From JAAXIE01 sp965204245 (lineage in GTDB: Bacteria > Chloroflexota > Dehalococcoidia > Lucifugimonadales > JAAXIE01): a stretch of 64,000 nucleotides of DNA. Of the stretch, positions 25,234-34,662 are shown one piece after another; the first letter of the stretch is position 1; each line of letters opens with the position of its first letter. The notes beneath the pieces were generated by a model. The model was not told the DNA's origin, ran no database searches, and saw only the letters and a program-made list of their open reading frames with translations. The position numbers were made by a program, and so were the translations under genes. The stretch is taken from positions 60,084 to 124,083 of the forward strand of contig CBDBED010000004.1 of NCBI GenBank assembly GCA_965204245.1. Reading direction: 5' to 3'.

Positions 25234-26397
25234 TCAGGCCGCTGCTGGGACCTCGTCGAAAGCGGGAATGACATATTTGCCGAACAGTTCGATGGACTTC
25301 ATCACCTGTTCGTGGGGGACTGACTCGGTGGCCATGAGGAACTGCACCTCGTCGACTCCTGCCGCCTCGTGGAGCTTTAGAGCCTTGATGCAGGAATCTG
25401 GGTCGCCGGCGACGATAACGCCCCGCTCGCACAGGGTGTCGGCATCCAGTTCGGACCACGCCTTTTGCGCCAAGGCAGCCCCGCCCGACAGATCAAGTTC
25501 CTGCTGGGCGTCGCCATCACCGTTCTCGTTCTTGACGTAGCGCGAGAAGTTCTGCGCCAGATGTTCCGGCACTCCGCCCCAAGCCTTGACCAAGGTCTCA
25601 TAGACGTTGACTTGGTCCTGTAGATAAGGGCGGTCAGGCCCGAAGAAGGTCTTCAGGGACTTCTCCCCCAGCAACCGGGCCGAGCGGTCATCCTCGCCGC
25701 AGACGCCCACGGCACCGCTGAGCCACCGGTCATTGATGAAGCCGCCGACAGGGTCGGCGTTCTGCACGTTCTGCTTGTATTCCTTGATGTGGGCTTCAAG
25801 GACCGATGGCGCGCTTACGCCCAGTGCCATGACGCCAATGCCCTTCTCGGCGGCGAGAGCATACGTGCCGGGTTGCAGGGCGGCGACCCAGATAGGCGGA
25901 TGGGGCTTCTGGTAGGGCTTGGGCAGGACCTTGCGTGACGGAACGTTCCAGAACCTGCCCTCCCACTCGAACATGTCCGATTCCCAGATCTTGGGAATCA
26001 TCGTCAGGGACTCGTCCCACATGTCGCGAGTATTGCGAGGGTCGATGCCCAACCCCGTCTGCTCGTAGGGAGCAGACCGGCCAGTGCCGAACTCCACCCG
26101 GCCTTGAGACAACAGGTCCACCATGGCGACGCGCTCGGCAACGCGTACCGGATGGTGGTAGGGAAGTATCACTACGCCGAAACCCAGCCGTATGCGCTTT
26201 GTGAGGCGGCTAAGTGCGCCCAGCATCACCTCAGGGCACGGAGAGCATGAGAAGCCAGTGAGGAAATGGTGCTCCACGAACCAGACCGCGGAGAAGCCAG
26301 CCTCATCGGCGGCAACGCACTGCTCTATGGTCTCATCCACCACCTTCTGGTCGTCCAAGGTAGGCCGTTGCATCTCATAAGCCAGAGATATCTTCAT
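25234..26397 (-). CDS. LLM-class flavin-dependent oxidoreductase (luciferase-like)
   Basis: 387 residues with the TIM-barrel bacterial-luciferase fold: AYEMQRP, AADEAGFSAVWFVEHHF, RIRLGFGVVILPYHHPVRVAER, DLLSQGRVEFGTGRS. The family uses FMNH2 (monooxygenases) or F420 (dehydrogenases). The VEHHF and GRVEFGTGR blocks favour an FMN/F420 enzyme of the alkanal-monooxygenase-like branch. Flavin monooxygenases of this class are known to be expanded in SAR202 genomes. The start has GGAGGAG 9 bases upstream. It is a single copy here. Confidence 0.86.
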   Translation of the reverse strand: MKISLAYEMQRPTLDDQKVVDETIEQCVAADEAGFSAVWFVEHHFLTGFSCSPCPEVMLGALSRLTKRIRLGFGVVILPYHHPVRVAERVAMVDLLSQGRVEFGTGRSAPYEQTGLGIDPRNTRDMWDESLTMIPKIWESDMFEWEGRFWNVPSRKVLPKPYQKPHPPIWVAALQPGTYALAAEKGIGVMALGVSAPSVLEAHIKEYKQNVQNADPVGGFINDRWLSGAVGVCGEDDRSARLLGEKSLKTFFGPDRPYLQDQVNVYETLVKAWGGVPEHLAQNFSRYVKNENGDGDAQQELDLSGGAALAQKAWSELDADTLCERGVIVAGDPDSCIKALKLHEAAGVDEVQFLMATESVPHEQVMKSIELFGKYVIPAFDEVPAAA

Positions 26398-26538
26398 CGG
26401 ACACGCTCCTCCGGGGTTGAAGGCAGACCGCAGGTACTCAGAGAGTCACTGGGCGAACACACGCAAGATGCTATCGCGCACGCTGACTGGATACAAGGGG
26501 CGACACCGCGACGGGTAACCGGAGCAATCCCAAGGAAG

Positions 26539-26781
26539 CTAGTGGAAGGGGCAGGCGAAAAGGAACCCCTTGGCCATCCAACCTCCGTCACCCTCGGTGC
26601 CTGACGGGTCCAAGGGTGATGCCGCTCCGGCCATAGCGCCCTGCTCCGCCTTGCTGCTGACAAGGCCGGTGTATTGCCCTTCCAAGTCGGCCGATACGGC
26701 CCATGCGCCGAAAAAGATAGTGAGACATATCGCTATGACCAGCACCACCACGAAAGTCCACGGTACCTGTCGTATGGTCAT
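26539..26781 (-). CDS. Small single-pass membrane protein
   Basis: 80 residues. One N-terminal transmembrane helix (FVVVLVIAICLTIFFGAWAVS) is followed by a 50-residue polar tail ending FACPFH. The ATG begins 4 bases after the stop of the MFS gene, so the two are probably co-translated. No family recognised. Confidence 0.6.
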   Translation of the reverse strand: MTIRQVPWTFVVVLVIAICLTIFFGAWAVSADLEGQYTGLVSSKAEQGAMAGAASPLDPSGTEGDGGWMAKGFLFACPFH

Positions 26782-26785
26782 GACA

Positions 26786-28138
26786 TCACCCGGCGGCTGC
26801 GAAGCTGGGTCTCAATTCAGTCTGTGCCGACTCGGGCAGGCCCCGAGTGTATATCTGTCGCAGAGGTGGGACCACCACGCTGAGCAGCACCAAGACCAGG
26901 AACAACAGCCCGGTGGCGGCCAGAATCCTTGGCGCATCTATCCATGAGAGTTCTGCAAGCGCGGGATTCACTAGGTTGAAGGTTGCCATCATGCCCATAG
27001 TGTGCCACATGTTGACGCTGGATATGCGGCCCCTGATCCCATCAGGGATGATTTGTTGAATTGTAGCATGGGTCATGGTCATGAATCCTGCTGTAGCACC
27101 GCCAATGGCTGCTGCCGACAACACGGCAAGGAAAAGACTATTGGAGAAGGCTAAAGCCAGCGGGGCCAAGCCACTGAGAACTCCCAGCCAGAAAATCAGG
27201 GCCCCCCGCCTTCGCTGGTCGCGCACCCTCGCCAGCACCCCCGTGTTGACAATCACCGCTCCTATCCCAACGCCGATCATCATGTACATGGGCCCGCTGT
27301 ACAGGGAACGGTCTTCGCTCATGCCTAATTGCTCCCGGGCAAACAGGGGGAAGAGAGCTTCGAAAGCCATGGTTAGAGCGCAGTGGAACACCGCTAGCAT
27401 GATGACCGACAACACGATGGGATGGGTGTACGTATAATGAATGCCCGCCACTAGGTTGTAGAAGACGCTCCGTCCAACCTTCTGACCAGTGGAGCGCGTC
27501 TCAATGGCGAGCAGTTGCGTGCCTCCCAAGAAATACATGGCGGCCGGAATGAAGAAGACCCAGTCCGTGCCAACGGTTGCCACCAAGGGCACCATCGCCA
27601 AGGCACCGGCTGCCCTTGAACCCTGCTGGACTGCTTGGTTCAAAGCTATTCCGTTGAGCAGGCCCTCCTTGGGCACCAAGTTGGGCAGGAGGGACTGGGA
27701 TGCAGGCATCTGAACAGACCGGGCACAGCCGTTGACTATCGAAAGGCCCAACAGCCACCAGATGCCCCCCGGCCCATGGATGACTCCAAGCACCACCGCG
27801 ATTGCCAGCGCCACGGCAGTAATGAAGTTGGTAACGCAGCAGGCCAGCAGCAGCGTGCGCCGGTCCAGCCGGTCAGCAAGGTATCCGCCGATGGGATTGA
27901 ATGCCAAAGCGGGTATGAGGGCTGCGAAGGTGATTATTCCTATCCATGTAGCCGAGTCCGTTACCTGATAAGCGAGGGGTCCTCGGGCCACGATGAGAGC
28001 CCAACCAGCGGATTGAGTGAAGCCCGTAGCGGCCCATAGGCGGCGATAGTCGGGGAATGCTAGAGAGGAGAAGTAGCCGGGTTTAACGGGTGCTGTCTCG
28101 GTTGTGGAAGGGGCCTCGGTCGATGAAGGTTCTGCCAA
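26786..28138 (-). CDS. MFS transporter, enterobactin-exporter-like (MFS_3) type
   Basis: 450 residues with about 12 transmembrane segments. The start region is FSSLAFPDYRRLWAATGFTQSAGW, and loop 2-3 reads GGYLADRLDRRTLLLAC, the typical MFS motif A (G-x-L-a-D-r-x-g-r-r). MTHATIQQIIPDGIRGRISS is characteristic of the MFS_3/EntS-like branch. Predicted export of a small amphipathic molecule; substrate unknown. The start is TTG 28138 with AGGAG 9 bases upstream. The promoter region carries two strong palindromes (28150-28204). Confidence 0.84.
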   Translation of the reverse strand: MAEPSSTEAPSTTETAPVKPGYFSSLAFPDYRRLWAATGFTQSAGWALIVARGPLAYQVTDSATWIGIITFAALIPALAFNPIGGYLADRLDRRTLLLACCVTNFITAVALAIAVVLGVIHGPGGIWWLLGLSIVNGCARSVQMPASQSLLPNLVPKEGLLNGIALNQAVQQGSRAAGALAMVPLVATVGTDWVFFIPAAMYFLGGTQLLAIETRSTGQKVGRSVFYNLVAGIHYTYTHPIVLSVIMLAVFHCALTMAFEALFPLFAREQLGMSEDRSLYSGPMYMMIGVGIGAVIVNTGVLARVRDQRRRGALIFWLGVLSGLAPLALAFSNSLFLAVLSAAAIGGATAGFMTMTHATIQQIIPDGIRGRISSVNMWHTMGMMATFNLVNPALAELSWIDAPRILAATGLLFLVLVLLSVVVPPLRQIYTRGLPESAQTELRPSFAAAG

Positions 28139-28475
28139 GTGCGTGCTCCTAGGCGGTCCGGTGGGTTTGCAAACCCATGCCTCGACCGCCTATGTACATG
28201 TACAGCTACAGTTGCGGTTACAGTTTGTTGTGCGCCTGAACATGCAGGGCATTTTACCCGCTTTGCCCGGAGTTTGCACCTCCTTCCCTTACCGGCTCAA
28301 GCCAACACCCCGGGGCCTTTGACATCAGTCTACAGCCACGACTATCATCCGTCCGCCTCGCAGGTGTACTAGCTCTCCATTATAGTAGCTCGCAGTAGCT
28401 CTCCATTTAGGTACACACTGCTGAAATCCCCCCAAGCCCTGCGAAATCCTCCATGGGTATTCATAAAGGCGGACT
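28139..28475. other. 337-bp divergent intergenic region
   Basis: Between the TTG start of the MFS gene (minus) and the GTG start of the surface protein (plus). The MFS-proximal third holds the palindromes listed at 28150-28204. The rest shows a direct duplication of the phrase AGTAGCTC.CA.TA near 28373-28407 and otherwise nothing I can name. No RNA gene seen. Confidence 0.6.
28150..28204. promoter_or_regulatory. Nested and adjacent palindromes upstream of the MFS gene
   Basis: TAGGCGGTC (28150-28158) pairs with GACCGCCTA (28184-28192). Inside lies a perfect 16-bp palindrome TGGGTTTGCAAACCCA (28162-28177). Directly beside it is a second perfect palindrome TGTACATGTACA (28193-28204). The position, 12-66 bases before the MFS start codon, is where an operator would lie. 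The two symmetric sites could bind one or two dimeric repressors; the regulator is not identifiable. Confidence 0.6.
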
Positions 28476-30446
28476 GTGGTACTGGTGTCCAGGTGGAAGC
28501 CCATCTTCACCCTTCTGGGTATCGCCCTCATAATAGCGTCTTCACTGGGAAGCCCTTCCCTCGCCAGCGACCATCTCCCGGATCTAGTCGTGGACATCAA
28601 CGGACCATCATCAGCGCACGCTGGCGAACCCATCGGCGGCAAAGTCACCGTAACAGTCGATAACCTAGGTAGCGTAACTGCTCATGGCACCACTCCCGAC
28701 GGTGCCCGCCATAACCCTCTTGGCTATACTCTGGAAATAGTTCTGTCATCCGATGACGACGCGCCAATCAGACCCTCCGTCTACCAGTCAAAATTCCGCG
28801 AGGATGTGCAACTCAGCGGTGGCAGCCTCTCCATCACTCCTGACGTGAGGCCCAATTACATGCTCACCTTGTGGGAAGCAGGTTCCCATAACGCTCACGA
28901 CCTCCAGATACCGCAAGATACTTCCAGTGGCCGCTATTTCGTTTGTGCCATCGTCGACCCAGGAAAAACCGTCGATGAAGCGGATGAGAGCAATAACGTT
29001 GACTGCGCATCTCTATCTGTGGTTGGCAGCGAGCCGGATCCCGGTCCCATCACAGAGACCCCTTCGCCATCTCCGGAACCGCCCGATCCGTCAACGACAT
29101 CTGAGAATATCGACGAGCCTACCCCACTCGCTGTGCCGGAGTTGGCCAATCCCATAACCCGGCTCACTGTTTATGAGGATGACCCTGACCTCACGGTAGA
29201 CCTCTCCAGCTTGCTGGGAGACGAGTATGGCCCCGTCGACTGGGTTACCGTGCGAAGCAACGACAACCCCCAAATCGTCGCGGCGTCTGTTGCCAGAGGA
29301 GATGTGGTGTTGCAGTTTGGCAAAGACCGCCACGGTGCCGCCCGGATCGCGGTGGACGGCGTGGACGAGGACGGTTTCCTCTTTAGCTTGTCCCTGTTTC
29401 TCGATATCGAGCCTGCCAACGACGCTCCCGTATTGAGAACTGCCTTGGGGGAGACGAGGCTCCAGGCTGGCGATGGCGACTTTCATCTGGACCTCCTCCA
29501 AGTCTTTCATGACGTTGACCTGCATTCCAACCAGGACCGCCTTACCTTCAAACTCACCAACGACAACACCGCACTCCTCTCCTTCTCCCTGCAAGATTCC
29601 GACTTGACCGTGCATCCGCAGCCAAATCAGCATGGAGAGGCCAATCTCACCATCACGGCCACCGACCAGTGGGGCCTATCTGCGATGGACACCCTGCTTA
29701 TCGTGGTGGACCCTCCTGAGACTCCTGTAATGCGGTCGGAGACGGGAGAACCTCCAGCCCAAATACCCGCGAATGAGATGCCTTCCGTTGATTCCGATGA
29801 TTCCGATGACGTCGGCGACGGCGTTGCTGGGCCTGAGACACTCACCCCAAACGCCCCTCCACAGGATCAGCAAGCCCTCACCCCTAGCTCTGACTCGACT
29901 GAATCTCACTCGACTGAAGAGGAGATAACAAATCCCGTGCCCACGGCCGGACCCGAGGAAGCTATCGGTCCAATGACCACCATCGGAGACGAAGTTGTGC
30001 CTGTGGCTGCCGAAACCACTACAGAAAATCAAACTCCGCTTGACTTGGATGAACCCGTCGACGAGCCAAGTCCGCCCCCATCTCCAGTAATTACATCCTC
30101 CCCTACCCCGTCTGCGGTGCCACTATTCACTTCACTACCGCCAGCCCCGGCATCTGCAGCCCCTTTGCCAAGCCCTCCCACGTCAATCCTCCATACCGAA
30201 TCTGCCCCTAGGGTGACCCCTGCTCTCACGCCAGTTGCAGACCCGCTCAAAGCATTCCCGTCACCTTTTCCTGCATCAGTTCCCAGCGAGGTGTCGCCTC
30301 AACCGGAAGTGGTGACCCTGGCACCCACTGCGGACTCCCCTTCAATATCGGGCCCCGCCCTCATCGCCCTGTTTGCCCTTGCAAGTGTCGGCGCATTGGC
30401 AGTGATGGCCTTGGCCATCCGAATTCGCCGTCGTGCAGAAAGCTGA
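28476..30446 (+). CDS. Cell-surface protein: signal peptide, CARDB-like and cadherin-like domains, Pro-rich stalk, C-terminal anchor
   Basis: 656 residues. A signal peptide (FTLLGIALIIASSLGSPSLA) precedes a CARDB-type domain (LPDLVVDINGPSSAHAGEPI to DEADESNNVDC). Two cadherin/Ig-like beta domains follow (about 230-410; AARIAVDGVDEDGF, ANLTITATDQWGLSAMD), then a 200-residue Pro/Ser/Thr-rich low-complexity stalk. The C-terminus is a transmembrane helix and RIRRRAES tail. No LPxTG is seen, so anchoring is by the helix. The start is GTG 28476 behind AAAGGCGG; GTG 28485 is an alternative. It is a probable adhesin or envelope structural protein. Confidence 0.75.
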   Translation: MVLVSRWKPIFTLLGIALIIASSLGSPSLASDHLPDLVVDINGPSSAHAGEPIGGKVTVTVDNLGSVTAHGTTPDGARHNPLGYTLEIVLSSDDDAPIRPSVYQSKFREDVQLSGGSLSITPDVRPNYMLTLWEAGSHNAHDLQIPQDTSSGRYFVCAIVDPGKTVDEADESNNVDCASLSVVGSEPDPGPITETPSPSPEPPDPSTTSENIDEPTPLAVPELANPITRLTVYEDDPDLTVDLSSLLGDEYGPVDWVTVRSNDNPQIVAASVARGDVVLQFGKDRHGAARIAVDGVDEDGFLFSLSLFLDIEPANDAPVLRTALGETRLQAGDGDFHLDLLQVFHDVDLHSNQDRLTFKLTNDNTALLSFSLQDSDLTVHPQPNQHGEANLTITATDQWGLSAMDTLLIVVDPPETPVMRSETGEPPAQIPANEMPSVDSDDSDDVGDGVAGPETLTPNAPPQDQQALTPSSDSTESHSTEEEITNPVPTAGPEEAIGPMTTIGDEVVPVAAETTTENQTPLDLDEPVDEPSPPPSPVITSSPTPSAVPLFTSLPPAPASAAPLPSPPTSILHTESAPRVTPALTPVADPLKAFPSPFPASVPSEVSPQPEVVTLAPTADSPSISGPALIALFALASVGALAVMALAIRIRRRAES

Positions 30447-30539
30447 CGCGCCCGGCAATCGGCTCGTTGTCCTCTGCGTCAAGTGACGCTAGAATGGGTA
30501 GCGATTACCTCAGCTATGGCTTTCCAAGGAGGCAGCTTT

Positions 30540-31871
30540 ATGGACCTGGCTGGACTGATCGTAGACGACAAGGAACGGGGCATCTTCCGGTACCACCGTT
30601 CCGCAATGACCTCACAAGAGATATTGGACCTCGAGCGGGAACTGATCTTCGACAAGTGCTGGCTCTACCTTTGCCACGAGACAGAACTCGAAAACAGAGG
30701 CGACTACCTGCGACGCACGGTCAACGGGCGTCCGTTATTCGCCGTGCGTGGCAGTGACGGCCAGTTGCGGGTCTTCCTCAATAGCTGCCTGCACCGCGGC
30801 GCCCTCATCTGTCGCCAGGACCAAGGCAGCGCCGAGGTCTTCCAGTGCTTCTACCACGCATGGACCTACAACAACAGGGGCGAACTCATTGGCACCCCCG
30901 ACGAGGCAGGCTATCCCGAATCGTTCAAGCGTGAGGAAATGAGCCTGAAGCAGCCCCCGCGCGTCGAGTCCTATCGTGGCCTGGTGTTCGTCAACTACGA
31001 TCCCAATGCCATGAGCCTCTACGACTTCCTCGGCAACTCCCGCGAGTACATCGACGCTATGATGGACCAGTCGGAACTGGGCATGCGGGTGATTGCCGGC
31101 TCCAACAAATACGACATCGGCGCAAATTGGAAGCTGCTCATCGAAAACAGCGTCGACGGCTATCACGGCCTGCCCACCCACCAGACCTTCTTCGACTACG
31201 TCCGGGCACTATGGCCTGAAGCACCCAAAGGCTCCGTCGGTTACGGAAGGGCACTCGGCAACGGGCACACCGTCACCGAATACCAAGCGGCTGCGGGCAA
31301 GCCCATCGCAGTATGGACGCCCCAGTTTCCGTTGGAGGCCCGCCCCGAGGTCGAGAAGGTCCACGCCCGCCTCATCGAACGGTTCGGCGAGGAGTACGCT
31401 TCCCGCATGGCCTACTGCCAGCGCAACCTTTTCATCTACCCCAACCTGATTCTCAATGACGTAGCTGCCCCCACCGTCCGCTACTGGGAGCCTGTCGCTC
31501 CTGATTGCATGCGCGTCTCCGCTTGGGGCCTTGCCCCCAAGGAGGAGAGCGAAGTCCTCCTCAAGACTCGCCTCAACAGCTTCCTTGGCTTCCTCGGCCC
31601 GGGCGGCCTAGCGACTCCCGACGACTCCGAAGCCTTGGAGTCCTGCCAAGCCGGGTTTGCCGTGAAGGAAGTGGAGTGGTCCGACATCTCCCGCGGTATG
31701 CACCGCAGCCCCAAGTCCATAGATGAGATACAGATGCGGGGCTTCTGGCGCCAGTGGCATGCCCACATCATGGGACAAACCGAGTGCGACGTCTCCGACG
31801 GCACGGAACACGAACTTTACAAGGCTTGGCTGGACGAGAGCATACGCCCTCAGACCAGCGTTCCCCGTTAG
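30540..31871 (+). CDS. Aromatic-ring-hydroxylating Rieske oxygenase, alpha-subunit type
   Basis: 443 residues from ATG 30540 (AAGGAGG 8 bases upstream). The Rieske [2Fe-2S] ligands are C83-x-H85 and C103-xx-H106 (CLHRGALI and CFYHAW). The mononuclear iron site is N..D205GYHGLPTH, with His208 and His213. These are the two cofactors of Rieske non-haem iron oxygenases. No beta subunit, ferredoxin or reductase gene adjoins, so electrons must come from elsewhere or from the 48 kb ferredoxin. Substrate likely aromatic or heterocyclic. The hydrolase gene begins 4 bases after its stop, suggesting a joint pathway. Confidence 0.9.
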   Translation: MDLAGLIVDDKERGIFRYHRSAMTSQEILDLERELIFDKCWLYLCHETELENRGDYLRRTVNGRPLFAVRGSDGQLRVFLNSCLHRGALICRQDQGSAEVFQCFYHAWTYNNRGELIGTPDEAGYPESFKREEMSLKQPPRVESYRGLVFVNYDPNAMSLYDFLGNSREYIDAMMDQSELGMRVIAGSNKYDIGANWKLLIENSVDGYHGLPTHQTFFDYVRALWPEAPKGSVGYGRALGNGHTVTEYQAAAGKPIAVWTPQFPLEARPEVEKVHARLIERFGEEYASRMAYCQRNLFIYPNLILNDVAAPTVRYWEPVAPDCMRVSAWGLAPKEESEVLLKTRLNSFLGFLGPGGLATPDDSEALESCQAGFAVKEVEWSDISRGMHRSPKSIDEIQMRGFWRQWHAHIMGQTECDVSDGTEHELYKAWLDESIRPQTSVPR

Positions 31872-31874
31872 CTC

Positions 31875-33440
31875 ATGCTCGACCTGCTGGTAAGCGGCGG
31901 CTTGGTGATTGATGGCTCCGGCAGTCCGGGGTTCTATGCTGCGGTCGGCGTGGAAGGCGACCGCGTCAGCGTCATCCGTGGCGATGTGTCCTCCTTGGAG
32001 GCAACTCGCACCATCGATGCCTCCGGGCAGGTAGTCTGCCCCGGCTTCATCGACTTCCACGCCCATTCCGGGCTGGTGATTCTCGCCGAGCCGCGCCATG
32101 AACCCAAGGTCCGTCAAGGCATCACCACCGAGGTCATAGGCGTCGACGGCAACTCCTACGCCCCCTTCCGCAACGAACGCGACCTACGCATGTTTATAGA
32201 ACTCAACTCAGGCTTGGACGGTGCTCCGCCCCTGCCCGGCCTGTGGTCAAGTGTTCCCGACTACCTCGCAATGTTCGACAACAAGGTGGCCGTGAACATC
32301 GTCTACCTGATCGGCAACGCCCCCCTCCGTATAAATGCCATGGGCTGGGACAATCGCCCTGCCAGCGCGGACGACCTCGCCAACATGAAGGCCCTGCTGC
32401 GGGAGGCGATGGAGGACGGCGCTTTCGGCATGTCCACCGGCCTCGATTACCCGCCCGGCTCCTACGCCGACACGGCCGAACTCTCGGAACTGGGCGGCGA
32501 GGCAGCCAAGTTGGGCGGCTTCTATCACACCCATGTACGCTACAGCCTGGGCGATCGCTTCCTCGATCCCTTCCGTGAAGCCGTGGAAATCGGGCGCCGC
32601 GGTCAGGTCCCGGTGCACCTCACCCACCTCTTCCACCGCCTGCCCTATCGTGGCTCGGGACGCCACATGCTGGAGTTTGTGGATGAGGCCCGCAACGACG
32701 GCTTGGACTTGACCTTCGACTGCTTCCCCTACCCCTATGCCGGCACCCGCTTGCTCATCATCATTCCCCAGTGGGCCCAAGACGGTGGCCCGGAGAAACT
32801 CAAGGAGGTCTTCCGTTCCGAAGAGGGACGGGCGAGGCTGCGTGAAGAGGTCCGGCCAAGGGGGAACACTTGGGACGGCATGTGGCTGACCTATTTCGAC
32901 AAGCCCCACAACCGCCAGTATGACGGCAAGACCATCGCCGAGATCGCCGACATGCGCAACGCCCACCCCGTCGACGCGGTCATGGACCTTCTTCTGGAGG
33001 AGGACCTGCGCATCTCATATACCGGCGCGGTGGTGAACGCGGCTACGTTACCGAGCTTTATCGACCACCCTCTGTACATGGTGGGCAGCGATGCGTTGCT
33101 ATTGGGCGAGAACCCCAGCCCCATGATGTACGGCACCTTCCCCTACATCCTCGCCAACTATGTTAGAGAAGAACAGCGCTTCAGCATGCAGGAAGGCATC
33201 CGCAAGATGACCAGCTTCCCGGCCCAACGTCTGGGCATCAGCGACCGCGGCATGCTGCGGGACGGCATGAAAGCTGACATCGTGGTATTCGATCCCTCCT
33301 CCGTAACCGCCCCCACCTCAATGGCCGACGCCAAGCAGTTCCCCGGCGGCATCAACCACGTAGTCGTTAACGGCCAGTCCGTCGTCCAAAACGGCGTCCA
33401 CACCGGCGCCACCCCCGGACGCTCCTTGCGCCGGCGATAA
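31875..33440 (+). CDS. N-acyl-D-amino-acid deacylase-type amidohydrolase
   Basis: 521 residues of the amidohydrolase superfamily: LVIDGSGSPGF, CPGFIDFHAHSG (metal-binding H-x-H), REAMEDGAFGMSTGLDYPPG and the C-terminal MTSFPAQRLGISDRGMLRDG with DIVVFDP. The D-aminoacylase/dihydroorotase-like branch hydrolyses N-acyl or cyclic amide bonds. The first three motifs match N-acyl-D-amino-acid deacylases well. The ATG is only 4 bases beyond the Rieske oxygenase stop, with a weak Shine-Dalgarno, so it is probably coupled. It may process an amide product of the oxygenase; that link is inference. Confidence 0.86.
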   Translation: MLDLLVSGGLVIDGSGSPGFYAAVGVEGDRVSVIRGDVSSLEATRTIDASGQVVCPGFIDFHAHSGLVILAEPRHEPKVRQGITTEVIGVDGNSYAPFRNERDLRMFIELNSGLDGAPPLPGLWSSVPDYLAMFDNKVAVNIVYLIGNAPLRINAMGWDNRPASADDLANMKALLREAMEDGAFGMSTGLDYPPGSYADTAELSELGGEAAKLGGFYHTHVRYSLGDRFLDPFREAVEIGRRGQVPVHLTHLFHRLPYRGSGRHMLEFVDEARNDGLDLTFDCFPYPYAGTRLLIIIPQWAQDGGPEKLKEVFRSEEGRARLREEVRPRGNTWDGMWLTYFDKPHNRQYDGKTIAEIADMRNAHPVDAVMDLLLEEDLRISYTGAVVNAATLPSFIDHPLYMVGSDALLLGENPSPMMYGTFPYILANYVREEQRFSMQEGIRKMTSFPAQRLGISDRGMLRDGMKADIVVFDPSSVTAPTSMADAKQFPGGINHVVVNGQSVVQNGVHTGATPGRSLRRR

Positions 33441-33555
33441 CTACCACTCGCGGTCGTTCCCGCCCCTCTCACCCTCTTGCCGCGCTCTCGGCCTACTGCG
33501 ATGATTCCCGCAATTCAGGCGCCATGCGCCTAACTCCGTTCCCCGGAGGTCTCCC

Positions 33556-34596
33556 ATGAAAGCTATGGTCATCCACGAGTTCGGCGGCCCAGAGGTCATG
33601 CAATGGGAAGACGTCCCCACTCCTAGACCGGGCCCCGGTCAGGTGTTGGTGCAAGTCCGGGCCGTGTCCGTCAATCGCGTCCTCGACATGGAGGTGCGCC
33701 AGCACGGAGGAAACTACGGCGTGACTCTCCCCCTCGTGCTGGGTAACGACCCCTGCGGCGTGGTGGCCGAGGTCGGACCCAACGTCACGTACTTCAAGCC
33801 CGGCGACCCCGTCACCGTCTTCCGTTCCATTCGCTGCCTCAATTGCCCCACTTGTCATTCAGGCGATACCGAGCGCTGTCCCAATGCCAAGATGCTCGGT
33901 GTGCAGACTTGGGGAGGCTATTCCGAGTACCTCTGCGTCCCGGAAGCAAACTGCGTGTCCATCCCCGAAGGAGTCTCCTTCCCCCAAGCCTCCATCATCA
34001 CCCGTCATTTCCCCCTCGCCTTCGCTGAAGCCTCCATCGGCCGCTTGGATAAGGACAACTGGACGCTCGTCCTAGGCGCAGCAGGAGGCCTTGGCAGTTG
34101 CATCGTTCAGGTGGCCCATTCCATCGGCGCCCGCATCATTGCCGGTGCAGGGGCCGATGAAAGAGTCCAAGCAGGCCTCGACTTGGGCGCTCACCACGGC
34201 GTCAACTACCGGCGCGATGACTTGGAAACCGAGGTAGCCCGCATTACCGACGGCTACGGTGTCGACGTGGTGTTCGACAACATAGGCGACCCAACCATCT
34301 TCTCCAAGGCAATCAACAGCATGGCCAAGGGCGGTCGCTTGGTGACCGTCGGCGCCCACGGCGGCGGTTTGGTCACCCTCGACATGCGCACCCTCTACCA
34401 GAACCGCCTCCAAGTCCTGAGCGGCCTAGGCGCAGAACAGCCCCACGACCTCACCCACTCCCTCCAGCTATGCGCCGACGGCAAGATACAGGTCCTGATC
34501 GACCAGGTAATGCCCCTCCGGGACGCCGCCGAGGCCCACCGCCTAGTGGCCCGTAACGACACCGTGGGCAAGGTCGTGCTGGACCCCGCGATATAG
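33556..34596 (+). CDS. Zinc-containing alcohol dehydrogenase / quinone oxidoreductase (MDR family)
   Basis: 346 residues. The GroES-like N-terminal domain has the structural-zinc Cys set CLNCPTCHSGDTERC. The Rossmann domain begins LVLGAAGGLGSCIVQVAHSIGA. Downstream HHGVNYRRDDLETEV and the terminal VGKVVLDPAI are typical medium-chain dehydrogenases. It predicts NAD(P)-dependent oxidation of an alcohol or reduction of an enone. Start ATG 33556 has CGGAGGT 6 bases upstream. It is probably part of the same catabolic stretch as the Rieske and deacylase genes. Confidence 0.88.
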   Translation: MKAMVIHEFGGPEVMQWEDVPTPRPGPGQVLVQVRAVSVNRVLDMEVRQHGGNYGVTLPLVLGNDPCGVVAEVGPNVTYFKPGDPVTVFRSIRCLNCPTCHSGDTERCPNAKMLGVQTWGGYSEYLCVPEANCVSIPEGVSFPQASIITRHFPLAFAEASIGRLDKDNWTLVLGAAGGLGSCIVQVAHSIGARIIAGAGADERVQAGLDLGAHHGVNYRRDDLETEVARITDGYGVDVVFDNIGDPTIFSKAINSMAKGGRLVTVGAHGGGLVTLDMRTLYQNRLQVLSGLGAEQPHDLTHSLQLCADGKIQVLIDQVMPLRDAAEAHRLVARNDTVGKVVLDPAI

Positions 34597-34662
34597 CGAC
34601 AGTCCATGACTACTGTCATTCTGACGAAACTCGGACTCCTGTAGTGCATCGAAAGAGAGCCT

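Noticed and set aside
26539..26781. Spurious frame for the small membrane protein
   Set aside because: Kept as a gene: clear transmembrane helix and 4-base spacing to the MFS stop, though without homologue evidence.
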